Shown here piece by piece: positions 5,243-7,197 of a stretch of 7,197 nucleotides of DNA. The translations under genes were made by a program, and so were the position numbers. Where the stretch lies: contig PPDG01000364.1 in NCBI GenBank assembly GCA_002899795.1, forward strand, positions 1 through 7,197. Direction: 5' to 3'. This stretch comes from Desulfobacteraceae bacterium. GTDB taxonomy: Bacteria > Desulfobacterota > Syntrophobacteria > BM002. Numbering within the stretch: position 1 is the first letter of the stretch; each line of letters begins with the position of its first letter. The notes beneath the pieces were generated by a model that made no database searches, was not told where the DNA came from, and saw only the letters and a list, made by a program, of their open reading frames with translations.

Positions 5243-5986
5243 CTACTTTACCGCGCTCGCTGGGATCCATTGTTGGGCGACGAAGAACTGCCCGAGCTCC
5301 TTTGCGACTTTTTTTGCCAATTGGCGGGCATCGGCCTCCACTGTCTCCCATGAGGCTTCCCCCGAGGCGCTCACTGCGCCGCTCACCGCGGCGGAGGTCG
5401 CTAAGGTGCCGGCCACAGCCCCGATTCCCATCATCTCGGCCATACCCGGCTTCCGACCACTCTTGGCATCCGCCTGCATCTGTTCCACCTTGCGCTTGCC
5501 TTCGGCTGTCATTTCGTAAACCTGCACGTGGGCTTTCACATCGGTTCTACCGGCGCCCAATCCGATCACCACTCTCTCGGTCCGGTTGCCCTGGTCGATG
5601 GACACGAGCTGACCGTGAATCAACAAGGTGTTCCCTGACCCAGAAGGTAGACCGGCAGACCTCTCAGCCGGGAGCCCGAATCCCTGGATTTCTTTTACCA
5701 GCTCCTTTGCCAACGCACTGGCGGCCGCATGCCCTATCTTGAGCTCATCTGCGGTCCTGGGCGTACCCTCCACTGCGCGAGCAATATCTGCGCTGAGTCC
5801 TGTATCGAGCTTGACCTCATCCGAGGAAACGGCGAAATCATAGACCAGGATCCGATCAGGCCTGGGCAGCTTACCACTGTACTCCTCGGTTGTTTTCACT
5901 TTGGTTGGCCCGCAACTCGCTACTAGCAGAAAAGCCGCAAATCCAAAGAAAAGGAAAATGGGGTACATCTGTTTTCGCCTCTTCAT
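5243..5986 (-). CDS. DUF4410-like lipoprotein
   Basis: The product has 247 residues with the start at 5986. It has a lipoprotein signal with lipobox VASC (Cys25). Then come PDRILVYDFAV (about 43-53), a helix with AAASALAKELVKEIQGFGLPA, the strand LLIHGQLVSID (121-131), and GNRTERVVIGLGAGRTDVKAHVQVYE (133-158). This order is what I know from DUF4410 proteins, envelope lipoproteins of unknown function. Residues about 182-207 form a Gly/Ala-rich hydrophobic stretch, possibly a glycine zipper. The C-terminal helix is Lys/Ala-rich. The frame is open to an ATG at 6037, but those 17 extra codons would mask the lipoprotein signal and begin inside a dispersed repeat. The ATG at 5986 has GGAG about 9 nt upstream and is preferred. 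The gene leads a likely operon with the secreted protein at 4658. Confidence 0.82.
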   Translation of the reverse strand: MKRRKQMYPIFLFFGFAAFLLVASCGPTKVKTTEEYSGKLPRPDRILVYDFAVSSDEVKLDTGLSADIARAVEGTPRTADELKIGHAAASALAKELVKEIQGFGLPAERSAGLPSGSGNTLLIHGQLVSIDQGNRTERVVIGLGAGRTDVKAHVQVYEMTAEGKRKVEQMQADAKSGRKPGMAEMMGIGAVAGTLATSAAVSGAVSASGEASWETVEADARQLAKKVAKELGQFFVAQQWIPASAVK

Positions 5987-6021
5987 GGCCAATATCTCCT
6001 TTTTGTCTTTGTTATTTGTTG

Positions 6022-6145
6022 AGGTTTCAGCTTCCATGTTTCTTTTTCCTGACAGCCTGTTGGAGCGAAGCGGAAATCCCGTCTGAAGCGAAACGGCAGC
6101 GGGGACACCTGAAACCTGAAACCTGAAACCTGAGCACTGAAATCT
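6022..6145. repeat. AGGTTTCAG...CTGAAACCT interspersed repeat, copy 2, interrupted
   Basis: Bases 6022-6054 match copy 1 (3612-3644) at 31 of 33 positions. About 48 bp of unrelated sequence follow (6055-6102, containing GAAGCGGAAA and GAAGCGAAAC). The repeat end then resumes with GACACCTGAAACCT. The tail carries three perfect tandem copies of the heptamer CTGAAAC (6109-6129) and a decayed fourth, consistent with slippage. The unit lies in the gap between the channel gene and the DUF4410-like gene, and supplies the spurious upstream ATG of the latter. Confidence 0.72.
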
Positions 6146-6148
6146 TAG

Positions 6149-6832
6149 TCATTGTGATTTCTTCTCCCTCGACTGGGTAACGCGTACTCCCACCAGCCAG
6201 GCGACCGTAGTCATCAAATAGAGTTGGCCGACAACTGCTTCGACGGTTGCCAAGGATCTTGCCAGGTTGGTCGTGGGAACAATATCTCCGTAACCCAGTG
6301 TAGTGATAGTGACCAGACTAAAATAGATAAAACGCATTTGCTCATAGATCTGAGTTGTTGGAATTGTGAATGATCCGGGGTGTGCTATCTCTACCACTCT
6401 ATAAATGAAGACCCACATCATGGCCATGAGCAAATACACCACAGCCGCACCGGCTATAAGATCTCTTGTGACCTCATCTTGTCTGTAGATAAAGAGTAAA
6501 ATGTTGACGATCATGTAAGCAAAAAACACCACACCGCAAAGGGTCCCTACAATCACCACAGAATTGCTTTCCACAAAATATCCGGACCACACTGACATAA
6601 GCATGGGCAGAGCGAGTAGTGAGGCAATATAGGCGCGCCGCTTTTGTTCGCTGACAGCATAAACCGCCGACACAAAGATTCCGGTGAGGAAAATGTTCCA
6701 TATAATATGAAGCTTGACAAATCCCTCGACCAGGGGGGTAATGAGAATCAGTGCCAGCAACAAGACAAGCAGAATGACGAATCTTCGTCTAAAATAAATT
6801 TGCCTAAGCGAAAGAGCTTTTGACCTGTCCAT
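6149..6832 (-). CDS. Potassium-channel-like protein (six-helix, no voltage sensor)
   Basis: The product has 227 residues. Hydrophobic segments lie at about 17-35, 41-60, 67-85, 91-115 and 124-146, followed by a pore helix and the selectivity filter TTLGYGD (177-183), then a last membrane helix at about 195-216. The GYGD filter identifies the ion-channel family Ion_trans_2 (PF07885) and predicts K+ selectivity. No Arg-rich S4 is visible in the fourth segment, so voltage gating is unlikely. The cytoplasmic tail is very short (QSREKKSQ), with no RCK/TrkA-N domain, so gating by a fused ligand domain is absent. The start is ATG at 6832 with GGGA close upstream. The gene begins 34 nt after the antiporter stop, implying a shared transcript and a joint role in monovalent-cation and pH homeostasis. 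Confidence 0.88.
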   Translation of the reverse strand: MDRSKALSLRQIYFRRRFVILLVLLLALILITPLVEGFVKLHIIWNIFLTGIFVSAVYAVSEQKRRAYIASLLALPMLMSVWSGYFVESNSVVIVGTLCGVVFFAYMIVNILLFIYRQDEVTRDLIAGAAVVYLLMAMMWVFIYRVVEIAHPGSFTIPTTQIYEQMRFIYFSLVTITTLGYGDIVPTTNLARSLATVEAVVGQLYLMTTVAWLVGVRVTQSREKKSQ

Positions 6833-6866
6833 TATATTCCCTAAGAACCGTAAATCCGGATGGTTA

Positions 6867-7197
6867 TCAGTCTCCTACGGGGGCGCTACCTTCCGCCAGC
6901 CTTTGGCGTGCACCGAATGCTTTGGCCCAGGGGTTGGCGGTGATTCCGTGACCCAGGATACTGAGTATTATGGTGCAGACCACAGTCATGGCGATGGGAC
7001 CGCTGTTTGGCACGTTAGCGTTCACCACAATAACGCCGAAGACAATACTGGCCAAACCACGTGGACCGAACCAGCCTATAAAAAGCTTGCCCTCGGTGTT
7101 CATCCCCGAACCGGTGAGCACGAGAAACACCGGCAACATGCGGATGAGGGTGAGGCTCAGCACCGCATAAAGCAGAATAAGCCAGCTGAACTGACCC
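6867..7197 (-). CDS. NhaP/CPA1-type cation:proton antiporter, C-terminal part (5' end beyond window)
   Basis: The frame is open from the window edge to a TGA at 6867, giving 109 visible residues of a longer protein (the family is usually about 400 residues or more). The visible part starts in a membrane helix (FSWLILLYAVLSLTLIRMLPVFLVL). It then has GKLFIGWFGPRGLASIVFGV, the conserved motif of CPA1 Na+(K+)/H+ antiporters in which the Arg after GP is functionally important. Another helix follows (IAMTVVCTIILSILGHGI), then a short tail of about 27 residues. There is no TrkA-N or CNMP-binding extension. It exchanges Na+ or K+ for protons across the inner membrane; the ion cannot be told from this fragment. 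The GTG at 7163 is internal, not the start. The K+-channel gene follows after 34 nt. Confidence 0.85.
   Translation of the reverse strand, partial: GQFSWLILLYAVLSLTLIRMLPVFLVLTGSGMNTEGKLFIGWFGPRGLASIVFGVIVVNANVPNSGPIAMTVVCTIILSILGHGITANPWAKAFGARQRLAEGSAPVGD

Noticed and set aside
5302..5742. A 146-codon plus-strand open frame rich in Arg, Pro and Ser
   Set aside because: It is antisense to the DUF4410-like lipoprotein gene, and its composition is typical of the opposite strand of a GC-rich gene.

Overview
The window comes from a Gram-negative (diderm) bacterium. It encodes an Omp85-type barrel protein, a porin ending in phenylalanine, and several lipoproteins with lipoboxes. The mix of envelope proteins of unknown function, a DUF4410-type lipoprotein and three families of intergenic repeats reminds me of Desulfobacterota (former Deltaproteobacteria), but that placement is an impression and no marker gene supports it. 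All nine genes I accept lie on the minus strand, so transcription runs from high to low coordinates.

Layout in the direction of transcription. (a) 7197-6149: the C-terminal end of an NhaP/CPA1-type cation:proton antiporter, cut by the window edge, followed after 34 nt by a six-helix potassium-channel-like protein with an intact selectivity filter. (b) 6148-5987: a short repeat-rich gap. (c) 5986-4658: a DUF4410-like lipoprotein, then a secreted protein of unknown function 51 nt further on. (d) 4457-3707: a small cysteine-rich lipoprotein followed 16 nt later by a secreted protein of unknown function. (e) 3421-3182: a second cysteine-rich lipoprotein, a diverged paralogue of the first with identical cysteine spacing. 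(f) 2789-1186: a porin with an N-terminal coiled coil, translationally coupled to a small charged lipoprotein. (g) 1015-772: a 244-bp MITE-like element with perfect 21-bp terminal inverted repeats. (h) 742-1: the first 247 codons of a POTRA-less Omp85/BamA-like outer-membrane protein, running off the window.

Functionally this is an envelope neighbourhood: inner-membrane ion transport at one end, outer-membrane barrels at the other, and lipoproteins or secreted proteins between. No enzyme, defence system, CRISPR array, tRNA or rRNA was seen. The most unusual item is the cysteine-rich lipoprotein pair. Both carry (CX3C-X6-CX3C)-X12-(CX3C-X6-CX3C), which would suit a helical hairpin held by a ladder of four disulfides. 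The gaps between transcription units carry three repeat families: the MITE, an AAGGCACAAGGC inverted repeat, and two copies of an AGGTTTCAG...CTGAAACCT repeat, one of them interrupted.
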